Under the pieces are notes generated by a model. It was not told the origin of the DNA, did no database searches, and worked only from the letters and a program-made list of their open reading frames with translations. Source: Desulfonatronum thiodismutans (GTDB taxonomy: Bacteria > Desulfobacterota > Desulfovibrionia > Desulfovibrionales > Desulfonatronaceae). From it: a stretch of DNA of 64,000 nt. Every line of letters begins with the position of its first letter. Position 1 is the stretch's first letter. The stretch is taken from positions 1 through 64,000 of the forward strand of contig NZ_JPIK01000022.1 in assembly GCF_000717475.1 (NCBI RefSeq), written 5' to 3'. Positions 45,633-55,333 of this stretch are shown in pieces. The position numbers and the translations under genes are program-made.

Positions 45633-45854
45633 ATGACACGCACCACACTTCTCCTGGCCATCCTCCTACTAACCACAACCATAGACCAGACCCAGACAAC
45701 AACAAGCCCAGCATGGCGAGATTGTATCCCTAACTCGATAGGGCCTGGAGGGGGGCAGTCTATTGGGCCAGGGGGCGGGAAGTCTATCTTACGGGATCGA
45801 AGCAAGGGACTGAACCCGGATACTATGCGGCCTTATGATCCTTCGGAGTACTGA
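45633..45854 (+). CDS. Small protein with IGPGGG repeats
   Basis: 73 residues. Possible short N-terminal leader (LLLAILLLTTTID), then SIGPGGGQSIGPGGGKSILR and a C-terminal DRSKGLNPDTMRPYDPSEY. I recall the combination of GPGGG repeats and a GLNPDTMRP tail from small uncharacterised bacterial proteins, but no function is known to me. The ribosome site is weak. It lies inside the tRNA-Pro island. Confidence 0.55.
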   Translation: MTRTTLLLAILLLTTTIDQTQTTTSPAWRDCIPNSIGPGGGQSIGPGGGKSILRDRSKGLNPDTMRPYDPSEY

Positions 45855-45870
45855 TCCAGCCAGTCGAATT

Positions 45871-46068
45871 TCACAAAACCTTCGGCAACGCCTTCCAATC
45901 CGTCGTGTACTTCGGGCTCAAATGCGCCTGCCGCATCACCCACCGCTGACCCGTCCCTTCAGCCGCCACCCGCATGGTCATGGCTCCCCACTTGGCGTTT
46001 ACCCGATCCATAACGTCCATCAAGGCCATGCTCCGCGCCCTATCCTCCGGCGACGGTTCGAACAGGAC
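45871..46068 (-). pseudogene. UmuC (Y-family DNA polymerase V) C-terminal stump
   Basis: The last 65 residues of a UmuC-like protein: LFEPSPEDRARSMALMDVMD then GTGQRWVMRQAHLSPKYTTDW and LPKVL, matching the conserved C-terminus of the error-prone polymerase subunit. The polymerase domain is absent; sequence upstream in the same frame is unrelated. A non-functional remnant. Confidence 0.7.
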
Positions 46069-46336
46069 GCAGCAGGCCGATCCGCCGACATCCCCAGCCC
46101 AGGTCCTGCCCCCGATTGACCCGTGTAATGTCATCCTGCTATCAACACCACGAGTGAAGTCTCGCCCATTGCCATTGGCCTCCTCGCCCTTGCGCTCCGG
46201 ACTCGACGCCAACAGCTTCCAGGCATCTCTCTGACAGCCAAGAATCCTGGCAGTGCCAACGAAATTGGCGCAAACAGTTGGGCTTCAACCGGCTGGCGCT
46301 TTCTTCTAATGCCTTGGATTCGTGCAATTTTATTCA

Positions 46337-46353
46337 TGGCATGGATCGTGCTT
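46337..46353 (+). promoter_or_regulatory. Sigma-54 (RpoN) promoter candidate
   Basis: TGGCATGGATCGTGCTT: GG and GC separated by exactly 10 nt, fitting TGGCAC-N5-TTGCT. Sits 64 nt before ATG 46402. A twin lies at 47488. Confidence 0.65.
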
Positions 46354-46401
46354 AAAGAGATGCAAGACCATTACGGTCCAACCTCAACAGGAGAAAAAAT
46401 T

Positions 46402-46821
46402 ATGAAGAAGCTTCTCGCGATTGCAGCTATGGCGGCTCTGCTCTGTCTGTCCGGGCAGGTTATGGCCGAGACGATTACCGATGTATGCGTGGACAATAGA
46501 GATGGGACCATAACGGACAAATGGAAAGGCCTGATGTGGCAGATTGCGACGGCTGGTCCAATGAACAGGAATGACGCTATGAGTTTCGCCTCCGGACTTT
46601 CACTGGGTGGCCATTCGGATTGGCGGTTGCCAGCAACTAATGAGTTAAAAAAGCTGTACAACTCGCCATGTAAAAGAATGATGGACGTTAAGCCAGGAGA
46701 CTACTGGTCGTCCAATGGGTCTTCTGATCAAGCCTGGGCCGTGCACTTCCACGACGGTGTCGAGGGCCGCTACAATGCGAACAGCGACTTTCACGTGCGG
46801 GCAGTGCGTTCGGCACAGTGA
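46402..46821 (+). CDS. Exported DUF1566 (Lcl C-terminal) domain protein
   Basis: 139 residues: signal peptide (MKKLLAIAAMAALLCLSGQVMA) then a DUF1566 domain (VDNRDGTITDKWKGLMWQ, SLGGHSDWRLPATNELKKL, DYWSSN, HVRAVRS), a C-type-lectin-like fold seen in surface and fimbrial proteins. Probably periplasmic or outer surface. AGGAG precedes the ATG. The sigma-54-type promoter, ribosome site and signal peptide are nearly the same as those of the gene at 47554, while the mature parts differ. A terminator follows at 46902. Confidence 0.85.
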   Translation: MKKLLAIAAMAALLCLSGQVMAETITDVCVDNRDGTITDKWKGLMWQIATAGPMNRNDAMSFASGLSLGGHSDWRLPATNELKKLYNSPCKRMMDVKPGDYWSSNGSSDQAWAVHFHDGVEGRYNANSDFHVRAVRSAQ

Positions 46822-46901
46822 TGGATGATTTGATTCTTCGGTGATTTGGCCCTTTGGGTGGATGGGGTTGTCGCTGGGGCAGCCTCATCTCATCGCGAAT
46901 C

Positions 46902-46940
46902 AGGCCGTCTGTCCTTCGGGATGGACGGCCTTTGCTTTTT
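46902..46940 (+). terminator. Intrinsic terminator after the DUF1566 gene
   Basis: Stem AGGCCGTCTGTCC / GGATGGACGGCCT (one mismatch) with a TTCG tetraloop, followed by TTGCTTTTT. Confidence 0.8.
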
Positions 46941-46980
46941 CCTGGATCGTGGGCAATACATGGGACGAGGTTTCGGATAG

Positions 46981-47358
46981 ATTGAGCCCGTACCCACCAC
47001 GGGCGGAGGGCATAAACAGGAACCGGAACTGGACCGGCTCTCCAACATCATCAAGGTCTTCAACGAGCACTTCGGCGACTTTCCCTGGCAGGATGCCGAC
47101 AGGGTGCGCTCAATGATCACCAAAACCATCCCCGAAAAAGTTGCCGAAGCCCCGGCCTTTCGCAACGCCCAACAAAACTCGGACAAGGAAAACGCCCCCA
47201 TCGAATACGACAAAGCCCTGCTCCGGGTCATGGCCGCCCTGATCAAGGACGACACCGACATGTTCAAACTGTTCATGGACAACGAAAGCTTCCGGAGCTT
47301 CTTGACGAGCACCGTGTTCCGGCTGACGTATGAGGAAGAGCAGGCAAAGGCGGCGTGA
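46981..47358 (+). pseudogene. HsdR C-terminal stump (second type I system)
   Basis: An open frame of 125 codons without a good start, directly after a TAG: IEPVPTTGGGHKQEPELDRL, FNEHFGDFPWQDADRVRSMI, then PAFRNAQQNSDKENAPIEYD and LMDNESFRSFLTSTVFRLTYE as FKLFMDNESF-type blocks. This matches the end of HsdR proteins of a type I family different from the complete hsdR at 4830. Only the last about 12 percent remains. Confidence 0.7.
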
Positions 47359-47487
47359 GAGTGGCAGCTATTGTGTACGAAAGCGGGGCTGGACCTCCAA
47401 GCTTCATCTCCCAAGACTCCCCACATACCGCGCCCACGTCGCCTCCCTGATTTTTCTCAACAATCTGAAATCGTAAAGCTTATTTCA

Positions 47488-47505
47488 TGGCATGGAACGT
47501 GCTTT
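47488..47505 (+). promoter_or_regulatory. Sigma-54 (RpoN) promoter candidate, twin
   Basis: TGGCATGGAACGTGCTTT with GG and GC 10 nt apart, 65 nt before ATG 47554. The following leader also matches that at 46354-46401. Confidence 0.65.
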
Positions 47506-47553
47506 ACGATATGCAAGGCCATAACGGTTCAATATCAACAGGAGAAAAATATA

Positions 47554-47874
47554 ATGAAGAAGCTGCTCGCGATAACAATTCTGGCTGTTATGCTCTGCCT
47601 GACCGGGCTGGTCATGTCCGGAGAAGCCCAGGCCCGGCGGGTTTTGGATGAACAAACCATTCAGTTTGCCCAAGATGAAATTACGACCTTCCTTTCGCAA
47701 CGTCCGGAATCAGCAGATACCCTGGAAGGAATTCATAGATGGTGGATCAGATGGCCTGGACTCCCAGAGTCTCCTGTTATCACCGAAATGGCATTGGAGC
47801 GTTTGGAGAATTTGGGTGTAGTTGAAAGACTTTTGGTTGGGAATTCCGTGATTTGGAGAGCCCGTAGGCTATAA
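47554..47874 (+). CDS. Small exported protein of unknown function
   Basis: 106 residues: signal peptide (MKKLLAITILAVMLCLTGLVMS, then GEAQA) and a mature part of about 78 residues ending IWRARRL, with ALERLENLGVVERLLVGNSVIW resembling a winged-helix-like or small alpha/beta domain. I recognise no family. GGAG precedes the ATG. The leader and promoter duplicate those at 46337-46465, so the two genes are likely co-regulated. It is the last gene before the right att repeat. Confidence 0.65.
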   Translation: MKKLLAITILAVMLCLTGLVMSGEAQARRVLDEQTIQFAQDEITTFLSQRPESADTLEGIHRWWIRWPGLPESPVITEMALERLENLGVVERLLVGNSVIWRARRL

Positions 47875-48085
47875 CAATAACACCGCACCATCGGTCAAAG
47901 GCGTGAACTTTACAACTCAAAGAATCTAATAAATGCAGCTTGGTGAGGCGATTTCCAGCCTCTATCGTTGCCACTACTCCTTTGCCACTACGGGAATGTC
48001 TGTGAATGGGGTAAAATGGTCGTTATGATGTGGTTCTAGAACAAGTTAAGATAATAATATTAATGTATTACGAAAAATCTTCATA
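47875..48085. other. AT-rich end of the tRNA-Pro island
   Basis: No gene seen. Lower GC than the surroundings; ends at the right att-like repeat. Confidence 0.4.
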
Positions 48086-48140
48086 AATGGGGTTCAGGGG
48101 GTCGGAGGTTCAAATCCTCTCGTCCCGACCAGAATTTCAA
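48086..48140 (+). repeat. att-like direct repeat, right copy (tRNA-Pro 3' end)
   Basis: 55-nt copy of 45494-45548. It contains the anticodon-loop-to-CCA part of tRNA-Pro without the 5' half, so it is not a second tRNA gene. Confidence 0.9.
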
Positions 48141-48176
48141 AGGGGCTGAATGATGTGATCATTCAGCCCCTTTTTG
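48139..48176 (+). terminator. Intrinsic terminator right of the island
   Basis: Stem AAGGGGCTGAATGAT / ATCATTCAGCCCCTT with a 3-nt loop and T-run. Likely the original terminator of tRNA-Pro; also serves lon from the other side. Confidence 0.85.
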
Positions 48177-48219
48177 TTTTCTGTTTTGCCGATTTTTTGG
48201 CGGCTATTTCCCGCTTCGC

Positions 48220-50682
48220 TTACTGCGTCCTGGGTTGGTGTTCCTCTTTGAGCAGTCGGCGGGACAGAGGCAGGATGTCCGTGGGGGGGACGCAGAAGAT
48301 GTCTTCGCGCACGCCCACGGTCAGGGCGTGACAGAGGACGTCGTCCATGTGCTCCACGGTGACGATTTCCAGGTCCTTGAGGATGCTCGCCGGGACTTCC
48401 TTGAGGTCCTTGGCGTTGTCCGCCGGGATGATCACCTTGCTGATCAGCCCGCGGTGCGCGGCCAGGAGTTTTTCCCGGACCCCGCCGATGGGCAGAACGC
48501 GGCCGCGCAGGGTAATTTCCCCGGTCATGGCCAGGTCGTTGCGAACCGGGAGGTTGAGCAGGGCCGAGATCACGCTGGTGGCCAGGGTGATTCCGGCGGA
48601 AGGGCCGTCCTTGGGCGTGGCGCCTTCCGGAACGTGGATGTGGATGTCGATTTCCTTGTAAAAGTCCGGTTTCAGTCCGAACAGGTCCGAGCGGGAGCGG
48701 ACGTAGCTCCAAGCGGCCCGGGCCGACTCCTGCATCACGTCGCCCAGCTTGCCGGTGATCTCCACTTTGCCGGTGCCCGGCATCAGGGAGACCTCCACCA
48801 GGAGCAGTTCCCCGCCCATTTCCGTCCAGGCCAGCCCCGTGGCCACTCCGGGCTGGGACCGCTCCTCGCGTTCGCCGTAGCGGAACTTCGGAACGCCCAG
48901 GTATGTGGAGACCATGGTCTTGCTTACGGCCACGGGCTTTTCGGCCCGTCCTTCCTCCACCACCTTGCGGGCGACTTTACGGCAGATGGAGGCCATTTCC
49001 CGCTCCAGGTTGCGCACTCCGGCCTCTCGGGTGTAGCGGCGGATGATCTCCAGCACCGCGCCCTCGGAAAAGGTCATGTCCGAGACGGTCAGGCCATGCT
49101 TGGTCAGCAGGCGGGGCATCAGGAAGTCCTTGGCGATGCGCGACTTCTCCACTTCCAGATAGCCGGGCAGACGGATGATTTCCATGCGGTCCCGCAAGGG
49201 GCCGGGAATGGAATGCAGGGTGTTGGCCGTGGTGATGAAGAAGATCTTGGACAGGTCGTAGTCCAGGTCCAGGTAGTGATCGCTGAAGGCGTCGTTCTGT
49301 TCCGGGTCCAACACTTCCAGGAGCGCGGCGGAGGGGTCGCCCCGGAAATCCGTGCTCATCTTGTCCACCTCGTCCAGGCAGAACACCGGGTTGTTGAATT
49401 TGACCCGCCTCAGGGACTGGATGATCTTCCCCGGCAGAGCCCCGATGTAGGTTCTGCGATGGCCGCGAATTTCGGCCTCGTCCCGAACTCCGCCCAGGGA
49501 GATGCGCACGAACTCCCGGCCCATGGCCCGGGCCACGGACTTGGCTAAAGAGGTCTTGCCCACCCCGGGAGGGCCGACCAGGCAGAGGATCGGCCCCTTG
49601 ATCTTCTCCACCAGGGTCTGCACGGCGAGGTATTCCAGAATCCGCTCTTTGGGTTTTTCCAAGGCGAAATGGTCCTCGTCCAGGATTGTCTGGGCAGCCT
49701 TGAGATCCAGGGAGGTGGGCTGAATGGCGTTCCAGGGCAGGCTCAGGATCCAGTCCACGTAGTTGCGGATAACGGTGAACTCGGCTGACTGCGACGGCAT
49801 TTGTCGCAGCTTCTTGATCTCCTTGGCGCACTTTTCCCGGGCCTCGTCCGGCAGGTCCAGGGCTTCGAGCTGCTTGGCCAGTTCGTCGAGTTCCTGGCCG
49901 GCTTCCTCCTCGCCCCGGCCCATTTCCTTTTGAATGGCCTTGATCTGCTCGTTGAGGTAGAAGTCCCGGTGATTGCGCTCCATCTGCTGTTTGACCCGGC
50001 TCTTGACCTTTTTCTCCAGGGACGTCAGCTCAATGTCCTTGAGCAGCAATTCGTAGGCTTTTTCCAGGCGAGCCTGGGGATTGGGCTGTTCCAAGGCCGC
50101 CTGTTTGTCCGCGAAGGGAACTTTCAGGTGCGGCATCAGGCTGTCCGCCAGCCGTCCCGGAGTGTTCAGGGAGTTGATGGCGGCCATGGTTTCCGGCGCC
50201 AGCTTCTTATTGATCTTGGCGTAATCCTGAAGGGAGTCCTGGACCGCTCGGATCAGGGCCAGGGCCTCCGGGGTGGCCGCGTCCTCGTCGGTCACGCCGT
50301 GGGCCAGGACCATGGGGTATCCGGGCTCGACCTCTTGGATGCCGAACTCCTTGGACCATGTGGCCCGGTAAAGCCCCTCGAAAAGCACCTTGATGGTCCC
50401 GTCCGGGAGCCGGAGCAACTGCAGAATCCGGCTGACCGTACCCAGGTCGTACAGGTCCTCGGGGGATGGATCCTCGGCCTCGGGATGTTTCTGGGTGACC
50501 AGGTAGATCTGCTTGTCGAACTTGTTCAGTGCGCGCTCGATAGCCCGGATGGACGTCTCACGTCCGACGAACAACGGCATGATGGCCCGGGGAAACATGA
50601 CCACTTCCCGCAAGGTCATCAAAGGCAGATGAGTTTCCGACGCGACGATGATCTGGTCCTTTTTTTCTTTCTTCTCCGGCAT
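48220..50682 (-). CDS. lon: ATP-dependent protease Lon
   Basis: Cytoplasmic AAA+ serine protease that removes damaged and regulatory proteins. 820 residues: N-terminal substrate domain ([23 protein letters not shown]), Walker [10 protein letters not shown] near 366, Walker B region FCLDEVDKM, and the protease domain with the Ser of PKDGPSAG near 690 and Lys downstream. AAAGGAT precedes the ATG. Last gene of tig-clpP-clpX-lon, 34 nt after clpX. Confidence 0.97.
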   Translation of the reverse strand: MPEKKEKKDQIIVASETHLPLMTLREVVMFPRAIMPLFVGRETSIRAIERALNKFDKQIYLVTQKHPEAEDPSPEDLYDLGTVSRILQLLRLPDGTIKVLFEGLYRATWSKEFGIQEVEPGYPMVLAHGVTDEDAATPEALALIRAVQDSLQDYAKINKKLAPETMAAINSLNTPGRLADSLMPHLKVPFADKQAALEQPNPQARLEKAYELLLKDIELTSLEKKVKSRVKQQMERNHRDFYLNEQIKAIQKEMGRGEEEAGQELDELAKQLEALDLPDEAREKCAKEIKKLRQMPSQSAEFTVIRNYVDWILSLPWNAIQPTSLDLKAAQTILDEDHFALEKPKERILEYLAVQTLVEKIKGPILCLVGPPGVGKTSLAKSVARAMGREFVRISLGGVRDEAEIRGHRRTYIGALPGKIIQSLRRVKFNNPVFCLDEVDKMSTDFRGDPSAALLEVLDPEQNDAFSDHYLDLDYDLSKIFFITTANTLHSIPGPLRDRMEIIRLPGYLEVEKSRIAKDFLMPRLLTKHGLTVSDMTFSEGAVLEIIRRYTREAGVRNLEREMASICRKVARKVVEEGRAEKPVAVSKTMVSTYLGVPKFRYGEREERSQPGVATGLAWTEMGGELLLVEVSLMPGTGKVEITGKLGDVMQESARAAWSYVRSRSDLFGLKPDFYKEIDIHIHVPEGATPKDGPSAGITLATSVISALLNLPVRNDLAMTGEITLRGRVLPIGGVREKLLAAHRGLISKVIIPADNAKDLKEVPASILKDLEIVTVEHMDDVLCHALTVGVREDIFCVPPTDILPLSRRLLKEEHQPRTQ

Positions 50683-50716
50683 GGGCGATCCTTTGCAAAG
50701 CCATGCGACCTTGCGC

Positions 50717-51964
50717 TCAGGCGGTCTTGACTTCCTGCTCGTAAATCAACAGCGGTTCGGATTCGTTCTCCACCACGGACTGGTTGACCACGCACTCCTG
50801 TACGCCGGTCAAGGACGGCAGCCGGTAGGAGATGTCCAGCATGATGCTCTCCAGCACGTTGCGCAGCCCCCGGGCCCCGGTCTTGCGCTCAATGGCCTGG
50901 CGGGCGATGGCCCGCAGGGAGTCCTGGGTAAAGCGCAGGCGGACGTTCTCCATCTCGAACATCTTCTGGTACTGCTTGATCAGGGCGTTTTTCGGCTCGG
51001 TCAGAATACGGACCAGGTCGTCCTCCGTCAGATTCTTGAGCGAAGCCAGAATGGGCAGCCGCCCCACCAGTTCGGGGATAAAGCCGAACTTGATCAGGTC
51101 CATGGGCTGGACTTGATCCAGAAAGGAGCATGCGTCTTCATCATTGGGCGAGGTCAGGGCGGCCCCGAAGCCCATGCATTTGGACTGGGTGCGCTGCTGA
51201 ATGATCCGTTCCAGACCGATGAACGCCCCGCCCACGATGAACAGGATGTTGGAGGTGTTCATCCGGATGTATTCTTGCTGAGGATGCTTGCGCCCGCCCT
51301 TGGGGGGGATGTTGGCCTCCGTGCCCTCGATGATTTTCAGCAGGGCCTGTTGGACCCCTTCGCCGGAGACGTCCCGGGTAATGGAGGGGCTGTCGGAGCG
51401 GCGGGAAACTTTGTCGATCTCGTCGATGTAGATGATTCCCTTGGAGGCCGTTTCGATGTCGAAGTCCGCGTTCTGGAGCAGCTGCACCAGAATATTCTCC
51501 ACGTCCTCGCCCACGTATCCGGCTTCGGTCAGGGTGGTGGCGTCGGCGATGGCAAAGGGAACTTTCAAGATCCGAGCCAGGGTTTTGGCCAGCAAGGTCT
51601 TTCCTGAGCCCGTGGGCCCCATCAGCAGGATGTTGCTCTTGTCCAACTCCACGCCGTCGGCCATCTGCGGGGCGTAAAAGACCCGCTTATAATGATTGTG
51701 CACGGCCACGGAGAGGACTTTCTTGGCCTGCTGCTGTCCGATTACGAATTCGTCCAGCTTCTTGTGCAGTTCCTCCGGAGTCAGCAGTCGTCCGTCCTGC
51801 TGTTCCGTTTCCATGTCGTCCTGGTTGATGATTTCCTCGCACAAGAGGACGCATTCGTCGCAGATGTACACGTCCGGCCCGGCAATCAGCCGGCGGACCT
51901 GGTCCTGACTCTTACCGCAAAACGAGCATCCCAAGTGCGGCTGATTGGGTTTCTTTTTGGCCAT
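50717..51964 (-). CDS. clpX: ATP-dependent Clp protease ATPase subunit ClpX
   Basis: Unfoldase that feeds proteins to ClpP. 415 residues: N-terminal C4 zinc finger (CSFCGKS ... CDECVLLC), Walker [14 protein letters not shown] near 119, IYIDEIDKV, and the IGF-type ClpP-docking loop region around 265 (MGFGAAL). The ATG is only 8 nt after the clpP stop, so the two are co-translated. Confidence 0.97.
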   Translation of the reverse strand: MAKKKPNQPHLGCSFCGKSQDQVRRLIAGPDVYICDECVLLCEEIINQDDMETEQQDGRLLTPEELHKKLDEFVIGQQQAKKVLSVAVHNHYKRVFYAPQMADGVELDKSNILLMGPTGSGKTLLAKTLARILKVPFAIADATTLTEAGYVGEDVENILVQLLQNADFDIETASKGIIYIDEIDKVSRRSDSPSITRDVSGEGVQQALLKIIEGTEANIPPKGGRKHPQQEYIRMNTSNILFIVGGAFIGLERIIQQRTQSKCMGFGAALTSPNDEDACSFLDQVQPMDLIKFGFIPELVGRLPILASLKNLTEDDLVRILTEPKNALIKQYQKMFEMENVRLRFTQDSLRAIARQAIERKTGARGLRNVLESIMLDISYRLPSLTGVQECVVNQSVVENESEPLLIYEQEVKTA

Positions 51965-51972
51965 ACAAACCT

Positions 51973-52575
51973 CTACGATGACTTCAGTTGCGATCTGGAG
52001 GAGAGAATCTTGTCGATCAGCCCGTAATCCACGGCTTCCTGCGCACTCATGAAATAGTCCCGCTCCGTGTCGTGGCGAACCTTTTCCAGGTCCGCGCCGG
52101 TGTGCGAGGCCAGGATATCGGTGAGCTTTTCCTTCAGACGGATGATCTCCCTGGCCTGGATGTCGATGTCCGTGGCCTGCCCCTGGAAACCGCCCATGGG
52201 TTGGTGGATCAGAATTCGGCTGTTAGGCAGGGCGTAGCGCATGCCCTTGGCTCCGGCGGTGAGCAGCAACGCGCCCATGCTGGCGGCCTGTCCGAGGCAA
52301 AGCGTGGCCACGGGGGAGGATATGTACTGCATGGTGTCGTAGATGGCCAAGCCGGCGGTGACGGAGCCACCGGGGGAATTGATGTACATGTTGATTTCTT
52401 TTTCCGGGTTTTCGGACTCCAGAAAAAGAAGCTGGGAGCAGACCAGATTGGCGACGTAATCGTCAATGGCCGTTCCCAGGATTAAAATTCTGTCCTTGAG
52501 CAGACGCGAATACAGGTCGTAGGCCCGTTCCGTCCGCCCCGTGGTTTCTATGACGATGGGCACGCCCATGGGCAT
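51973..52575 (-). CDS. clpP: ATP-dependent Clp protease proteolytic subunit ClpP
   Basis: Serine peptidase forming the tetradecameric chamber. 200 residues with [22 protein letters not shown] start, [11 protein letters not shown], the catalytic Ser in [11 protein letters not shown] near 99, His in ILIHQPMGG near 124 and Asp near 173. AGGAGGA precedes ATG 52575. A hairpin (52703-52746) separates it from tig, so it may also have its own promoter. Confidence 0.97.
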   Translation of the reverse strand: MPMGVPIVIETTGRTERAYDLYSRLLKDRILILGTAIDDYVANLVCSQLLFLESENPEKEINMYINSPGGSVTAGLAIYDTMQYISSPVATLCLGQAASMGALLLTAGAKGMRYALPNSRILIHQPMGGFQGQATDIDIQAREIIRLKEKLTDILASHTGADLEKVRHDTERDYFMSAQEAVDYGLIDKILSSRSQLKSS

Positions 52576-52702
52576 GATGATTCCTCCTGGAGTTGAGTGG
52601 CCGACAGCGAAGCCCGCGGACGGCGAGAGGTCGCGGACCCGTGGAGAGGTGGGACGCGGTTGTTGTTACGCGAATCGCGTAGGTAGTAATTAAAACGACA
52701 AA

Positions 52703-52746
52703 GGCAAGCCCGCCGCCCCGGAAAGTTTCGGGGGAGCGGACTTGCC
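52703..52746 (-). terminator. Hairpin with T-rich tail between tig and clpP
   Basis: On the minus strand GGCAAGTCCGC...GCGGGCTTGCC with an inner CCCCGAAAC/TTTCCGGGG stem, followed by TTTGTCGTTTT. Acts as a terminator or attenuator after tig. Confidence 0.65.
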
Positions 52747-52773
52747 GAGGTTCCTCGCGGCATGGCGCGATGG

Positions 52774-54120
52774 TTACGACGCTGTCTGGCTTTGGGACTC
52801 GGCGTTTTCAGGATCGGATTCCTCGGACCGTTTGGGTTCGACCTCCGTGATCCGGGCCTTGGAGTAGATCAGTTCAATGGCCTTGTCCGCCAGGATGCGG
52901 TCGCTGACGGCCGGCATCAGATTGTTCTGCTCGTGGAAATGCTTCAATCCCTGGGCGTCCTGAGCGGTCTGCTGGGCCATGTCCCGAAAGAAGGCATCGA
53001 TTTCCATGGGCGAAACGCGCAGATTCTCCTTGGTGGCTACGGCCAAAAGGAACAATTGGGACTTGACGAGGTCTTCAGCGTTGGGCCGGAACTGTTCCCG
53101 GATTTCCCCCATGGGTTTGCCCAGGGCCTCGATGCGCTTGCCCATCCGTTCCAGACGATGCTGCATTTCTTGGACCATCCGGTCGATATGCTCGGTGACC
53201 ATGGATTCGGGCAGGGCAAAATCCACCTGTGAGGTCAGGTTGTCCAATATCTTCTTTTGCGCGGCGGCTTTGTTCACGCGTTTGCGTGACTCAACGTAGG
53301 ATTTCTCGATGGCTTCGCGCAACTGCTCCACGGAATCGAAATTACCGGCTTTCTTGGCCAGTTCCGCATCCACCTCCGGGAGCTTCTTCTGCTTGATCTC
53401 CTGGAGCTTCACGTTCATGGTCACGGTCTTGCCGGCCAACGCGTCGTTGAGGAAGTCCTCCGGAAAGGTAATCTCCGATTCCGTGCCTTGACCGGGGCGG
53501 ATGCCCTGGATCAGGGCCTCGAACTCCGGCAACGCCTGTTCCTGGCCCAACTCCAATTGAAAATTTTCGGCCTTGAAGTCGTCGAGGATTCTGCCGTCCA
53601 GAGAGGCGTAAAAATCCACGACCACCACGTCTCCGTCCTGAGCCGGGCGATCCTCTTCCAGCGGGACGATTTCCGCCATATTCCGCCGAATGCGGTCCAC
53701 CACCAATTGGGTGTCGTGCTCGCTGGCCTGGGCTTTCTCCTCTTCCACGGCGACGTCTTCATAGGATGGTAGCTCAAATTCGGGTGCCACTTCAAAACTG
53801 ATTGTGTATTCAAAGGGCTGATCCCTGACCAATTCCCCGGCATCCACGTCGATTCTCGAGAGCGGCTTGACCTGCATCTCGTTGATCACTTCGTTGATGT
53901 GGCAGTTGATCAGGTCGTTGGTGGCCTCTTCGTAGATCTTTTTTTTGAACATGCCCTCAATGACGGACGAGGGCACCTTGCCCTTGCGGAAGCCCTTGAT
54001 CACGGCATCCTTGCGATACAGGGCGATGGCCACGGCCAAGGCCGAATTGACCTCTTCCGGCGGGGTGACGATTTTAACGGTGCGTTTGACCGGCGTCGGT
54101 TCGAGCACTTCATGCTGCAT
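52774..54120 (-). CDS. tig: Trigger factor
   Basis: Ribosome-bound chaperone and prolyl isomerase that meets nascent chains. 448 residues: N-terminal ribosome-binding domain with GFRKGKVPSSVIE near 40 (the GFRxGxxP signature), a central FKBP-like domain (about 150-240), and a helical C-terminal domain with an acidic tail. AAGGAGGAAT precedes the ATG. First of the proteostasis cluster tig-clpP-clpX-lon. Confidence 0.96.
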   Translation of the reverse strand: MQHEVLEPTPVKRTVKIVTPPEEVNSALAVAIALYRKDAVIKGFRKGKVPSSVIEGMFKKKIYEEATNDLINCHINEVINEMQVKPLSRIDVDAGELVRDQPFEYTISFEVAPEFELPSYEDVAVEEEKAQASEHDTQLVVDRIRRNMAEIVPLEEDRPAQDGDVVVVDFYASLDGRILDDFKAENFQLELGQEQALPEFEALIQGIRPGQGTESEITFPEDFLNDALAGKTVTMNVKLQEIKQKKLPEVDAELAKKAGNFDSVEQLREAIEKSYVESRKRVNKAAAQKKILDNLTSQVDFALPESMVTEHIDRMVQEMQHRLERMGKRIEALGKPMGEIREQFRPNAEDLVKSQLFLLAVATKENLRVSPMEIDAFFRDMAQQTAQDAQGLKHFHEQNNLMPAVSDRILADKAIELIYSKARITEVEPKRSEESDPENAESQSQTAS

Positions 54121-54345
54121 ATGAACGATTCCTCCTTGGAGTTATTGACGAAAAAGTCGACACCGCTTGACTTGGTCAAAGCGGCGCAATTGCGTGAACG
54201 ACCCGCTCATGGCGGAAAGGCCGCCGTACGGGGTTCGCCTAAGGTAAAAAGTGGGAAAGTATATCGTTTTTTTTAATAAGCCGCAATAAATGCGAAGGCC
54301 GCCGGGCGGGGGCCGCATTGCGCGGTGCGACATGACCGATTGAAG

Positions 54346-54429
54346 TGGTGCGAGAGGGGGGACTCGAACCCCCACGGACAAGCCGCCAGATCCTAAGTCT
54401 GGTGCGTCTACCAGTTCCGCCACCCTCGC
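54346..54429 (-). tRNA. tRNA-Leu (TAG)
   Basis: Class II cloverleaf on the minus strand with anticodon loop CTTAGGA (anticodon TAG), long variable arm (CGGCTTGTCCG), T-arm GGGGGTTCGAGTCCCCC and encoded CCA. Confidence 0.95.
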
Positions 54430-54475
54430 GTATGATGAAATGAAAAAGAAAGAGCAGTTCCCGAATGGGAAATAG

Positions 54476-55333
54476 TCAGGAGGACGACGACGTGTCAACA
54501 GCGCGCGGTGCGGCGTCACGGACCATCTCTCCCAGACATTCCAGGGCGCGCGTGCCTTCCTCGCCCATGTCCCGACTATAATGATTGACGTACGTCCGGA
54601 TATGGGCCTGGAGTACTTCATCGTCCAGTTCCTGAGCCAGGGCTCGGACCAGGGGCCAGATGGAGTCCGGGGCGTGGGCGGCGTGATTCAGGCTGGCCTG
54701 AATTTGGGCCGTGATCCGTTCCAACGTCTCCGGCCTCAAGGTTCGCCGTCCAAGAATGCATCCCAGCGGCAAAGGCAGACCGCGAGTTCGTTCGTCCCAC
54801 CAGCGTCCGAGATCCAGGATGCAGGACAGCCCGTACCGGTCCAGCAACAGGGCGCTTTCATGGATCAAAAGCCCGGCGTCCACCTCACCTTGCAGCACCA
54901 TGTTTACGATTCGGTCATAGCGCACCGGAATCAACTCCGCCGGTTCGCTCCAGGCTCGGCGCAACAGAGCCGCGGCCGTGGTTCCAAGACCCGGGACGGC
55001 GATGGTGCGCGGAGCGCCTGAAGGAGATAAAGAAGAGGTGCGGGAGGTCACCAACTTTGGCCCGTGCACCTTGCTGAACGCCCCACCCGCCGGGAGCAGG
55101 ACGTAATCGTCCAGCAGTTTCAGGGCCTGGGCCGCGGAAACCTTGACCACGTCGTATGCTCTTCGAGCAGCGGCCTCGTTGAGCACCTGCACGTCTTCCC
55201 AGATGAAGGACGCGGTTTGGTCCGGCAAGGGGGCGCATTGGCCGAGCACCCAAGCGCCGAAGATGAACGTGTCGTTGGGACACGGAGAAACGGCCACGGT
55301 TAGGGGCAAGGGCGGCGTGATCAGTTCGGACAT
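54476..55333 (-). CDS. mqnD: 1,4-dihydroxy-6-naphthoate synthase MqnD (futalosine pathway)
   Basis: Menaquinone biosynthesis through futalosine: MqnD converts cyclic dehypoxanthine futalosine to 1,4-dihydroxy-6-naphthoate. 285 residues with the family signature VAVSPCPNDTFIFGAW near the start, DVVKVSAAQA, VPGLGTTAAALL and GLLIHESALL, a periplasmic-binding-protein-like fold. The start overlaps the end of mqnB by 13 nt, so it is coupled. tRNA-Leu lies downstream. Confidence 0.92.
   Translation of the reverse strand: MSELITPPLPLTVAVSPCPNDTFIFGAWVLGQCAPLPDQTASFIWEDVQVLNEAAARRAYDVVKVSAAQALKLLDDYVLLPAGGAFSKVHGPKLVTSRTSSLSPSGAPRTIAVPGLGTTAAALLRRAWSEPAELIPVRYDRIVNMVLQGEVDAGLLIHESALLLDRYGLSCILDLGRWWDERTRGLPLPLGCILGRRTLRPETLERITAQIQASLNHAAHAPDSIWPLVRALAQELDDEVLQAHIRTYVNHYSRDMGEEGTRALECLGEMVRDAAPRAVDTSSSS

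Noticed and set aside
48086..48140. Second tRNA-Pro gene
   Set aside because: Only the 3' part is present; acceptor 5' strand and D-arm are missing, so it is an att copy.
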